Source of the DNA: Allomuricauda sp. CAU 1633
GTDB lineage: Bacteria; Bacteroidota; Bacteroidia; Flavobacteriales; Flavobacteriaceae
Direction of reading: 5' to 3'
Assembly: GCF_017313225.1 (NCBI RefSeq)
Contig: NZ_JAFLNE010000002.1
Location: 310,001 to 374,000 of the forward strand
Length of the DNA stretch: 64,000 nt
In this document: positions 16,762-23,113 of the stretch, piece after piece
Numbering within the stretch: the stretch's first letter is position 1
Layout of the letters: every line of letters starts with the position of its first letter
Translations under genes and position numbers: made by a program
Notes under the pieces: model-generated
Databases searched by the model: none
The model's input: only the letters and a program-made list of their open reading frames with translations
Told to the model about the DNA's origin: nothing

Positions 16762-17655
16762 ATGACAAAGTCCATTTTTTCCAAGTTGCTTACCTACTCT
16801 TATAATATTGTGGGGTCTTTTGAGGATGCCCATGATGTTGTGCAGGATGCTATGGAAAAATATATCACACTGGACAAATCCAAAGTAGAGAACGAGGTTA
16901 ATTACCTCATAAAAATGGTAATCAATCTTTCCATAAACTTTAAGAATAGGAGCAAGAAATTTTCCAAATATGGGATTTGGCTGCCAGAACCCATAACAAC
17001 TGAGTCGGCGGATGCCCCATTGATAAAGGAACAAGTGGCCAATTATTCCCTAATGGTACTTTTTGAGGAGCTCAACCCCAAAGAAAGGGCTGTATTTATT
17101 CTAAGGGAAGGGTTCGACTATGGGCACGGGGATATTGCCGATGTTCTTAACGTATCCAAAGACAATAGCAGACAATTATATGTAAGGGCCAAAAAAAAGT
17201 TGAAGAACCAATCTTTTAAAAAAGAATTGCCTGCTAAAGATAGCCTAAATCCCTATGTTGAGGCCTTAATGGCCGCCGATACCGATACGTTGGAGTCTCT
17301 CTTTGCCGAAGATATTTGTTTGATGGCAGATGGTGGCAACTCGGTTAAAGTGGTCACTAAAATCACCGAGGGAAAACAAAGAACCGCAGAATTACTTCAG
17401 TATGTGTATGGCATGTTCTTGGATGGCAAAGAACGCTCCTTTACCTACATCAACCATCAACCCGCCCTATGGTTTAAGACCAATAATAGAATAATGAGCT
17501 GTATTGTGTTCAATTTTAATGAACAGAACAAGTTGTCCGCAATCTATTCCATTGTGGATCCCGAAAAATTAAGGAACCTTCACCAACCCAAAGGAGTTGT
17601 GGCCAACCAGCATATTGCAAAATTGTTGGCCTATCTGGATAGGCACATCAACTGA
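16762..17655 (+). CDS. ECF41-type RNA polymerase sigma factor with SnoaL-like C-terminal domain
   Basis: The 297-residue protein has region 2 (about 1-65, with GSFEDAHDVVQDAMEKYI) and region 4 (about 95-150, LNPKERAVFILREGFDYGHGDIADVL). A long SnoaL/NTF2-like C-terminal domain follows (about 165-290). The linker has WLPEP (residues 73-77), and the C-terminal part has MADGGNSVK and VDPEKLRNL. These correspond to the WLPEP, DGGGK and NPDKL motifs of group ECF41, in which the C-terminal extension controls activity instead of an anti-sigma factor. No anti-sigma gene is adjacent, as expected. The same promoter motif lies upstream of it and of azoR. Confidence 0.9.
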   Translation: MTKSIFSKLLTYSYNIVGSFEDAHDVVQDAMEKYITLDKSKVENEVNYLIKMVINLSINFKNRSKKFSKYGIWLPEPITTESADAPLIKEQVANYSLMVLFEELNPKERAVFILREGFDYGHGDIADVLNVSKDNSRQLYVRAKKKLKNQSFKKELPAKDSLNPYVEALMAADTDTLESLFAEDICLMADGGNSVKVVTKITEGKQRTAELLQYVYGMFLDGKERSFTYINHQPALWFKTNNRIMSCIVFNFNEQNKLSAIYSIVDPEKLRNLHQPKGVVANQHIAKLLAYLDRHIN

Positions 17656-17669
17656 AAATCTCTAATTGT

Positions 17670-17696
17670 TGTCACGTAAAGGCTTCTTCATTTGTC
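17670..17696 (+). promoter_or_regulatory. ECF41-type promoter of the azoR operon
   Basis: TGTCACG (17670-17676), 16-bp spacer, TGTC (17693-17696), 21 bp before the azoR ATG. It shares TTGTCAC[AG]TAA and the identical spacer length with the promoter of the sigma gene. Confidence 0.75.
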
Positions 17697-17717
17697 TATT
17701 AAGCAAAACGAAGAAGT

Positions 17718-18314
17718 ATGAAAACACTTTTAAGAATTGATTCAAGTTTTAACTTGGAGGATTCCTTCAGTAGAAAAGCAGCAGACCATTACGAAGCTGT
17801 ATGGAAGGAACATCATCCCGAATCGAAGGTAGTCTATCGGGATTTGGAAAAGTTTGAGATGCCGCACCTTACGCAATCTGTTTTTTCTGCATTCAATACT
17901 ACCGAAGCGGATGAAAACGGCCTGCACATATCCAATGTGTTGATTGATGAATTGGAATCAGCAGACACAGTATTGATAAGCTCGCCGGTGTATAATTATT
18001 CCACCCCCAGCACCTTAAAAGCCTATATTGATCATGTAGTGCGCATCAACAGGACTTTTGGCTATGATCCGGAAAACTATACCCGAAAAGGATTGCTTAC
18101 GGGGAAAGATGCAGCTGTAATCGTGTCTAGGGGAGGCATGCCCATAAATGGAGAATCTCCCGATGGTGTGGAAGGATATCTTCAGGGGGTCTTGAATTTT
18201 ATCGGCATTGTTGAGGTGAATATTTTTTCAATTCATGGTACCGCGCATGAAGGTTCCGCAAACCGATTTAGATCTGCAAAGGAACAAATATCACAATGCT
18301 TCAATGGAAATTGA
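17718..18314 (+). CDS. azoR: FMN-dependent NADH-azoreductase family flavoprotein
   Basis: The 198-residue cytoplasmic flavodoxin-fold enzyme begins with LLRIDSSFNLEDSFSRKAAD, the FMN phosphate-binding loop of AzoR/AcpD. It has SPVYNYSTPSTLKAYIDHVVR, the SPMYNF-like loop, and VIVSRGGM. Such enzymes reduce quinones and azo compounds with NAD(P)H. An oxidoreductase next to an ECF41 sigma factor is the classical arrangement, and the TGTCAC-N16-TGTC promoter sits 21 bp upstream. The following cupin gene starts two bases after its stop, so they form an operon. Natural substrate is unknown; quinone detoxification is a guess. Confidence 0.9.
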   Translation: MKTLLRIDSSFNLEDSFSRKAADHYEAVWKEHHPESKVVYRDLEKFEMPHLTQSVFSAFNTTEADENGLHISNVLIDELESADTVLISSPVYNYSTPSTLKAYIDHVVRINRTFGYDPENYTRKGLLTGKDAAVIVSRGGMPINGESPDGVEGYLQGVLNFIGIVEVNIFSIHGTAHEGSANRFRSAKEQISQCFNGN

Positions 18315-18316
18315 AA

Positions 18317-18856
18317 ATGAATATCATGGAAGAAAATTATCTTGAAGATACGTTGGCGGACAATTCCAAAATTATCCATCCGGATGAAGGAGAGAAAATG
18401 GAGTTGGGCAGCGGGTCATTCACATGTAAGGTGACCAGCAATCTCACTAACGACCAGTTGGGCATTTACGAGATTGTCCTGCAACCCAAGACCATTGGGG
18501 CAAATTTGCACTACCATAGGTTTATGGATGAAACTTTTATAGTAACTGAAGGTACGTTAACAGTGATGCATGGCACTGAAATGAAGCAGCTTTCAAAAGG
18601 AGCGGTGGTTTTCGTCCCCAGATTTACTCCACATGGATTTAAAAATGATTCTGATGCAATAGTTAAGTTGATGCTTGTTTTTAATCCTTCAATGAAAAGG
18701 GAAGGGTTCTTTAAAGGCTTACATCAGATATTGGGTGAAGACCCGATAGATCCTGAAAAATATCAAAAACTGTATAACAAGTATGATAGTTTTCCGGTGG
18801 ACTCAAACCAATTGGAACTGACAAAAGAGTCGCTCCCAAATCACAATAAAAACTAA
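18317..18856 (+). CDS. Cupin domain-containing protein
   Basis: The 179-residue protein has one cupin barrel (about residues 40-120) with ANLHYHRFMDETFIVTEGTLTV, the first metal-binding cupin motif (His, His, Glu), and PRFTPHGFKN, which supplies the last His. A metal-dependent enzyme or small-molecule binder is possible. Start: ATG 18317 lies two bases after the azoR stop. An ATG at 18326 is an alternative, while the frame is open back to 18296 inside azoR. It is in the azoR operon and is followed 10 bp later by the RidA fusion gene. Confidence 0.87.
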   Translation: MNIMEENYLEDTLADNSKIIHPDEGEKMELGSGSFTCKVTSNLTNDQLGIYEIVLQPKTIGANLHYHRFMDETFIVTEGTLTVMHGTEMKQLSKGAVVFVPRFTPHGFKNDSDAIVKLMLVFNPSMKREGFFKGLHQILGEDPIDPEKYQKLYNKYDSFPVDSNQLELTKESLPNHNKN

Positions 18857-18866
18857 AAAAACACCA

Positions 18867-19613
18867 ATGAAAAAACAACATATTACCTCTGGATCAACTT
18901 TTGAAGAACAAATTGGATATTCAAGAGCTTTGGTGCATGGGGATTGGATTTTTGTTTCGGGAACCACCGGATTTGATTATGAAACGATGACCATATCCGA
19001 TGATGTAGTGGTTCAGGCCGATCAGTGTATTAGAAACATCCAAAGCGCCCTTCACCAGGCAGATGCTAAATTGGAAGATGTGGTCAGGATTACCTATATC
19101 CTTCCAAATGCAAGCGATTTTGAAGCGTGCTGGCCCATATTGAGAAAATACTTTGGTACATCCAAGCCGGCCGCAACAATGATTGCCGCAGGACTTTCGG
19201 ACCCAAGAATGAAAATTGAAATACAGGTAACCGCAGTAAAACAAACCAACATGCAATCCGAAGAAGTAATGGAAACCCTCAATGCCTTTATAAAAGGAGG
19301 TGATACAAGTGATGTTGAACTTTTGGCCAGCACCTTGCATAAGAACTACCGAAATGTGCAATCTGGTTTTTTTGCCAAAAAGGGAATCTTTCATTTAGAT
19401 AAGGATGAATACATTGGTTTGATCAAGGAAGGAACCTTTGGGGGGATTCCCAGAACCATGGAAGTAATCCATTTGGAGGTTTTGGGCGATTTGGCCTATG
19501 CAAGGGTGCGGTTAAAAAGCAAAGAATTACAATTTGAATCCTTGATAGTCTTGGTCAAGGAAGGCCCTAAATGGTGGCTTTTGGGCAATTACCCCAGCAT
19601 TGTAAATGCATAG
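18867..19613 (+). CDS. RidA-family protein fused to an NTF2/lumazine-binding-like domain
   Basis: The 248-residue protein joins two domains. Residues about 1-128 are a YjgF/RidA domain (WIFVSGTTGFDYETM, LEDVVRITYILPNASDFE, MKIEIQVTAVKQ), the family that hydrolyses reactive enamines/imines. The catalytic Arg of classic RidA expected near the segment AAGLSDPRMKIEI appears as that R. Residues about 132-248 are NTF2-like (ETLNAFIKGGDTSDVELLAS, ending GPKWWLLGNYPSI), as in the lumazine_bd_2/DUF4440 type. It is the last gene of the azoR operon, which suits a role in metabolite-damage control. Confidence 0.88.
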   Translation: MKKQHITSGSTFEEQIGYSRALVHGDWIFVSGTTGFDYETMTISDDVVVQADQCIRNIQSALHQADAKLEDVVRITYILPNASDFEACWPILRKYFGTSKPAATMIAAGLSDPRMKIEIQVTAVKQTNMQSEEVMETLNAFIKGGDTSDVELLASTLHKNYRNVQSGFFAKKGIFHLDKDEYIGLIKEGTFGGIPRTMEVIHLEVLGDLAYARVRLKSKELQFESLIVLVKEGPKWWLLGNYPSIVNA

Positions 19614-19732
19614 ATAGAGCTCCTTTAGAATAGATATGGGTTTAAAAATGCTTGGAATCCTCTTGTTCAATGGATTTTGCAGGTTTTTCCTTTAATTTGG
19701 TTTACAATAAGGGAACCTAGTTATTTTAAGGA

Positions 19733-20227
19733 ATGATCAACATCGTACCAGTAAAATTAAAAGCAAATATTGGTGTAGTGGCCGATCTGGCGCGGACCAT
19801 TTGGACCGAACATTACACGCCTATCATCGGATTGGGACAGGTGAACTATATGTTGGATAAGTTTCAGTCGGCCAAAGCGATTCAAGATCAATTGGAAAAG
19901 GGAATTGCGTATTACCTACTCCAACTTAAAGATGAGTTTGTCGGATATTTTTCTTATAGTATTAATGAGGATGTTCTCTTTTTGAGCAAGTTGTACGTCT
20001 TAAAATCTGCAAGGGGAAACGGAGTGGCCAAAGCGGGTCTTTCCTTTATGCAATCGCAAGCCAAAGAGCTTGATCTTGCCAAAATTAGGTTGACTGTAAA
20101 CAAGTATAATTCAGACTCCATTGCCGCCTATGAAAAAATGGGATTTAGTAATGTGGATTCCATTATACAGGATATTGGCGGTGGCTATGTAATGGATGAT
20201 TATGTTCTGGAGCGAAAACTCGATTAA
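19733..20227 (+). CDS. GNAT family N-acetyltransferase
   Basis: The 164-residue protein is GNAT-like: FLSKLYVLKSARGNGVAKAGL (acetyl-CoA loop ARGNGVA, about residues 82-105) and VNKYNSDSIAAYEKMGFSNVDSI (about 122-145), the usual RimI-type C-terminal signature. Target unknown. It is monocistronic, with 119 bp to the RidA fusion upstream. The left copy of the tRNA-Arg flank repeat begins 34 bp after it, so it marks the outer edge of the possible insertion. Confidence 0.88.
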   Translation: MINIVPVKLKANIGVVADLARTIWTEHYTPIIGLGQVNYMLDKFQSAKAIQDQLEKGIAYYLLQLKDEFVGYFSYSINEDVLFLSKLYVLKSARGNGVAKAGLSFMQSQAKELDLAKIRLTVNKYNSDSIAAYEKMGFSNVDSIIQDIGGGYVMDDYVLERKLD

Positions 20228-20261
20228 TTTGGAATTGCTGCCTATCCCTGTCCCTATGTAT

Positions 20262-20335
20262 TGAAAATCAGAAAGCTACAAAATCGAAAAGCAAGCTTTA
20301 TGATTTACTACCTTTCTCAATCTGTTCGTGACCGC
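20262..20335. repeat. Left copy of the tRNA-Arg 3'-flank repeat
   Basis: This 74-bp segment matches 21855-21929. Shared blocks are TGAAAATCA, a 27-28 bp core around AAGCAAGCTTTATGATTT, and TTCGTGACCGC, which contains the last bases of the tRNA-Arg gene. One arm of the tRNA terminator is preserved, but the other arm is diverged. Confidence 0.8.
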
Positions 20336-20390
20336 ATGCTTGCATTCCATTGAAAATCTATTTTCATTTTTAGTATATTTAGTTGTTGAC

Positions 20391-20420
20391 AAATCAAAAT
20401 CGAAATCAAAATCAAAATCA
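20391..20420 (+). repeat. AAATCA hexamer repeat abutting a start codon
   Basis: Five 6-bp units (AAATCA, AAATCG, then three AAATCA) run directly into the ATG at 20421. Slippage would change leader length in 6-bp steps without shifting any frame. Confidence 0.9.
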
Positions 20421-21722
20421 ATGAAATTATTTTCTTCGTCCGTAGGCAAAAAGACGTCGCGCCGTTCTTTTTTGTCCAGGACCACTTTGGGTATTAGCGG
20501 CGCCATGCTGGCCACCTCCTATAATGGGCTGGCCACCTCTATTCAAAAAACGCCAAAATCATCAGCACCGTCCGATCTTAAAATCACGGCGGTGAAATGC
20601 GGGTTTATTCGCAATGAGCACAGCCTTTTTGTGAAGATCTATACCAACCAAGATATCGTTGGTCATGGTCAAGGTGTTGATGGAGTTTACGGAACATACC
20701 ACGTCGTGCATCACTTGGCTAAAAACCACTTGATTGGTCAAAACCCTTTGAACATTAACCGACTTCAAGAAGAAATGCGCAGGGGAGGTCTTTTTAAAGG
20801 AGCCCAAGCCGGCATGTACGTCTGTGTAATGACAGCCTTGGAAACCGCTTTGTGGGACTTGGTGGGCAAGGCTTTGGGGTTGCCCGTTTACCAATTAATG
20901 GGCGGCAAATTTCGGGATAAGATTCGAGTTTACTGTGATACAGCGGGAAGTCGGCTTGAGCCACAAGAGATGGGTAGAAGAGCAAAGGAAGATGTGGATA
21001 AATACGGATTTACTGCCGTAAAATTTGATATAGACGACCGTCAGGACCCCAATAAATTGGATCCGTACAACTGGAGTGTAAGCATTCCGGAATTAAGACG
21101 TATGGAAGCCCAAATTGCTGCGGTTCGGGAGGCAGTGGGCGAAGACATTGATATTTGTGTGGACTGCCATGGTAGATTTGATGAAGCTTCGGGCATGAAA
21201 ATCGCCAAAGCTTTGGAGCCCTACAATCTTATGTGGTTGGAAGAACCAGTGCCTGCTGAGGTTCCAGAGTCGTATGCACGTATTCGAGAATCGACTACCA
21301 CTCCGATTTGTGGTGGTGAAAACTGGTACTTGACCTATGGGTTTAGGCATCCTTTTGAAATTGGAGCTGTAGACATTATTATGCCAGATCTTCAAAAATG
21401 TGGAGGTTTGGGCGAAGGGTTGCGGATAGCCAATATGGCCAATACCTATAATACGCCTTTTGCACCGCACATGGTCGCTTCCTATCTTGGTGCCGTATCT
21501 TCGGCACATGTCTGTGCGGCCGTACCCAACTTCCTTATCCTTGAATGGCAGATTTACTTCCATGAAAATGAAATGTATAAGGATATTGTCACTTTTGAAG
21601 GTGATGATTTTTTAACCAAGGACGGATACATACCACTACCGGATAAACCTGGACTTGGGGTGGAGATCAATGAGGAAGCTATGCGAAAATATGCTTCTCC
21701 TGGGATACCTTTTTTTGAATAG
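20421..21722 (+). CDS. Tat-exported enolase-superfamily (mandelate racemase-type) dehydratase
   Basis: The 433-residue protein has a Tat-like signal (SRRSFLSRTTLGISGAM, about residues 14-30), unusual for a normally cytoplasmic family. The barrel shows the metal ligands of the mandelate racemase group: Asp in CVDCHGRFD, Glu in WLEEPVP and Glu in GGENWYLT, plus HM in APHMVASYLG. D-galactonate/gluconate-type sugar acid dehydratases are the closest look-alikes, but the substrate is not determined. I use ATG 20421, because upstream codons lie within repeats. The gene sits alone between two copies of the tRNA-Arg flank and has its own terminator. Confidence 0.88.
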   Translation: MKLFSSSVGKKTSRRSFLSRTTLGISGAMLATSYNGLATSIQKTPKSSAPSDLKITAVKCGFIRNEHSLFVKIYTNQDIVGHGQGVDGVYGTYHVVHHLAKNHLIGQNPLNINRLQEEMRRGGLFKGAQAGMYVCVMTALETALWDLVGKALGLPVYQLMGGKFRDKIRVYCDTAGSRLEPQEMGRRAKEDVDKYGFTAVKFDIDDRQDPNKLDPYNWSVSIPELRRMEAQIAAVREAVGEDIDICVDCHGRFDEASGMKIAKALEPYNLMWLEEPVPAEVPESYARIRESTTTPICGGENWYLTYGFRHPFEIGAVDIIMPDLQKCGGLGEGLRIANMANTYNTPFAPHMVASYLGAVSSAHVCAAVPNFLILEWQIYFHENEMYKDIVTFEGDDFLTKDGYIPLPDKPGLGVEINEEAMRKYASPGIPFFE

Positions 21723-21762
21723 TATTTTCGTAATGGAAGACTAGGTTTGGCCAAAAACTGCA

Positions 21763-21799
21763 AAAACCTTGCAATCTCATAGATTTTGCAAGGTTTTTT
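21763..21799 (+). terminator. Terminator of the enolase-superfamily gene
   Basis: AAAACCTTGCAA (21763-21774) and TTGCAAGGTTTT (21786-21797) form a 12-bp perfect stem with an 11-nt loop, followed by further T residues. Confidence 0.9.
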
Positions 21800-21854
21800 G
21801 CGTTTGTTTGGACGGGGAGAGGCAGGATTGATTCACATCCTTGGCGCTACGCGC

Positions 21855-21929
21855 TGAAAATCAAAAACCCTCAAAATCAAAAAAGCAAGCTTTATGATTT
21901 TGCTTGCTTTTCGATTTATTCGTGACCGC
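21855..21929. repeat. Right copy of the tRNA-Arg 3'-flank repeat (at the tRNA)
   Basis: This 75-bp segment covers the final bases of tRNA-Arg and its downstream terminator. It matches 20262-20335 in the same orientation. The two copies are about 1.59 kb apart and bracket the enolase-superfamily gene. Confidence 0.8.
21877..21911 (-). terminator. Terminator of tRNA-Arg
   Basis: Read on the minus strand: AAAAGCAAGC, an 11-nt loop, GCTTGCTTTT, then more T. It starts 12 bp after the tRNA 3' end. Confidence 0.85.
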
Positions 21930-21996
21930 GGCAGGATTCAAACCTGCAACCTTCTGAGCCGTAATCAGATGCGCTATTCAGTTGCGCCACGCGGCC
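21923..21996 (-). tRNA. tRNA-Arg (anticodon ACG)
   Basis: The minus strand folds into a full cloverleaf: acceptor GGCCGCG/CGCGGTC with one G-U pair, D stem GCGC/GCGC, anticodon stem TCTGA/TCAGA with loop TTACGGC (anticodon ACG, read as ICG for CGN codons), and T stem GCAGG/CCTGC with loop TTTGAAT. Discriminator is A, and CCA is not encoded. The 5' 23 nt overlap the end of a GIY-YIG gene, and a hairpin terminator follows. Confidence 0.96.
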
Positions 21997-22231
21997 TAAT
22001 ATGTAATTTTCTCCACTTTCTTCCAGCAGCCGATTTCAAGTACTTTTCTCTTCTTCGGGCCTCTGTTAGAGTTTCGAAACTTTCTTTATGAACCATCTCC
22101 CAAGGAATAAAGGCCTTGGTCGATTGGGTTTTTCCATTGTTGTGTTCCTTCAGCCGTCTGTCAATATCTGCGGAAAAACCAACATAATATTTTTTAAATT
22201 CTCGACTGTACAGCACATAAACAAAGAACAT
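21974..22231 (-). CDS. GIY-YIG nuclease family protein (UPF0213-like)
   Basis: The 85-residue protein has the GIY-YIG core: FVYVLYSREFKKYYVGFSADIDRRLKEHNNG, with the VYVLYS...YYVGFS strands and the conserved Arg, followed by the helix with LTEARRREKYLKSAAGRKW. The ATG at 22231 is chosen because the core begins immediately. The frame is open to 22285, but the extra residues are not domain-like. The last codons (RPRGATE, stop TAG) are read from the acceptor and D-arm part of tRNA-Arg, so the two overlap by 23 nt. Single-domain GIY-YIG proteins of this type have no settled function. Confidence 0.9.
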   Translation of the reverse strand: MFFVYVLYSREFKKYYVGFSADIDRRLKEHNNGKTQSTKAFIPWEMVHKESFETLTEARRREKYLKSAAGRKWRKLHIRPRGATE

Positions 22232-22356
22232 CAAAATGTCATTTTTGCTCCCCGTCCGAATGTGCCCTTCGGCACGGGCGGGCACGCGGCCTTAACAGGG
22301 GTGCAAATATATTTCTTTTTACCTTTACTACAAAACCACCTCATCTAAAAATATAT

Positions 22357-22869
22357 ATGGATTTTGCTGCCTACGTCCGTGATATAGAAGACTTTCCAAA
22401 GCAAGGGGTAATCTTTAAGGATATTACTCCACTTTTAAATAATCCCGAAGCCCTCAAAAAAACTTGCGATGCCCTATTGGGTTTTACCACAAATATGAAA
22501 ATTGATAAGGTGGTGGGTGTAGATAGTAGGGGTTTTATTTTTGCCCCAATGCTAGCGGAACGACTCAACGCGGGTTTTGTTCCAGTACGGAAAAAAGGAA
22601 AGCTGCCATACAAAACGTTTTCCGAGGCCTATGAACTGGAATATGGTTCAGAAATTCTCGAGATTCATACCGACGCCATCAAGAAAGGAGAGAAGGTGTT
22701 GATCCATGATGATGTTCTGGCAACGGGAGGAACTGCCAGCGCAGTTTGCAAGCTGGTTGAAAAACTAGGAGGAGAAGTGGTCCAGTGCAATTTCTTGATC
22801 GAACTCACTTTTTTGAATGGCACAGAGAAGCTCAACGGGTATCAAATAGAAGCTTTATTGCAATATTAA
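22357..22869 (+). CDS. apt: Adenine phosphoribosyltransferase
   Basis: Apt salvages adenine to AMP with PRPP. The 170-residue cytoplasmic protein has FPKQGVIFKDITPLL near the N-terminus, GVDSRGFIFAPMLAERL, RKKGKLPYKTFSEAYELEYG (substrate loop) and the PRPP-binding LIHDDVLATGGTASA (about residues 112-126). Length and motifs are those of standard bacterial Apt. Its stop codon overlaps that of the small convergent gene at 22866-23012 (the TTAA region serves both strands). Confidence 0.97.
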   Translation: MDFAAYVRDIEDFPKQGVIFKDITPLLNNPEALKKTCDALLGFTTNMKIDKVVGVDSRGFIFAPMLAERLNAGFVPVRKKGKLPYKTFSEAYELEYGSEILEIHTDAIKKGEKVLIHDDVLATGGTASAVCKLVEKLGGEVVQCNFLIELTFLNGTEKLNGYQIEALLQY

Positions 22870-23012
22870 CTGTCCAATGCCCTAGTGGTGACATAATACC
22901 GCCATCCTATAATGGCCAATTGTAACCTAGATGCTTTGGCCAGATCCAACCCCCGCTTGGTATAGGAGGGAAGTAGGGCTTTATTGATTTTGGCAAGAAT
23001 CTTATAGAGCAT
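22866..23012 (-). CDS. Small basic protein, 48 residues, unknown function
   Basis: The minus strand codes for a complete 48-residue product beginning MLYKILAKINKALLPSY and ending IGWRYYVTTRALDS. It is Lys/Arg-rich in its first half with a short hydrophobic stretch, and the codon use is normal. Very similar short proteins with KINKxxLPSxxKKxxDLxKA and WRxxVTxxALD patterns are, to my recollection, widespread in Flavobacteriaceae and sometimes mislabelled SsrA-binding protein. I give no function. It converges on apt with overlapping stop codons. Confidence 0.75.
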   Translation of the reverse strand: MLYKILAKINKALLPSYTKRGLDLAKASRLQLAIIGWRYYVTTRALDS

Positions 23013-23078
23013 GGTTCATGGGTTGGTCTTTACAAATATAACCAACTTACAACGAACCATTGTCTTGTTGATAAGTAC

Positions 23079-23109
23079 AAAAAGGGACCATCACTGATGG
23101 CCCCTTTTT
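23079..23109 (-). terminator. Terminator of the DUF885 gene
   Basis: On the minus strand AAAAAGGGGCCATCA and TGATGGTCCCTTTTT pair through a one-base centre with one G-T pair, ending in a T run, just 5 bp after the DUF885 stop codon. It is nearly symmetric, so it may also end transcription from the other side. Confidence 0.88.
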
Positions 23110-23113
23110 AAAT

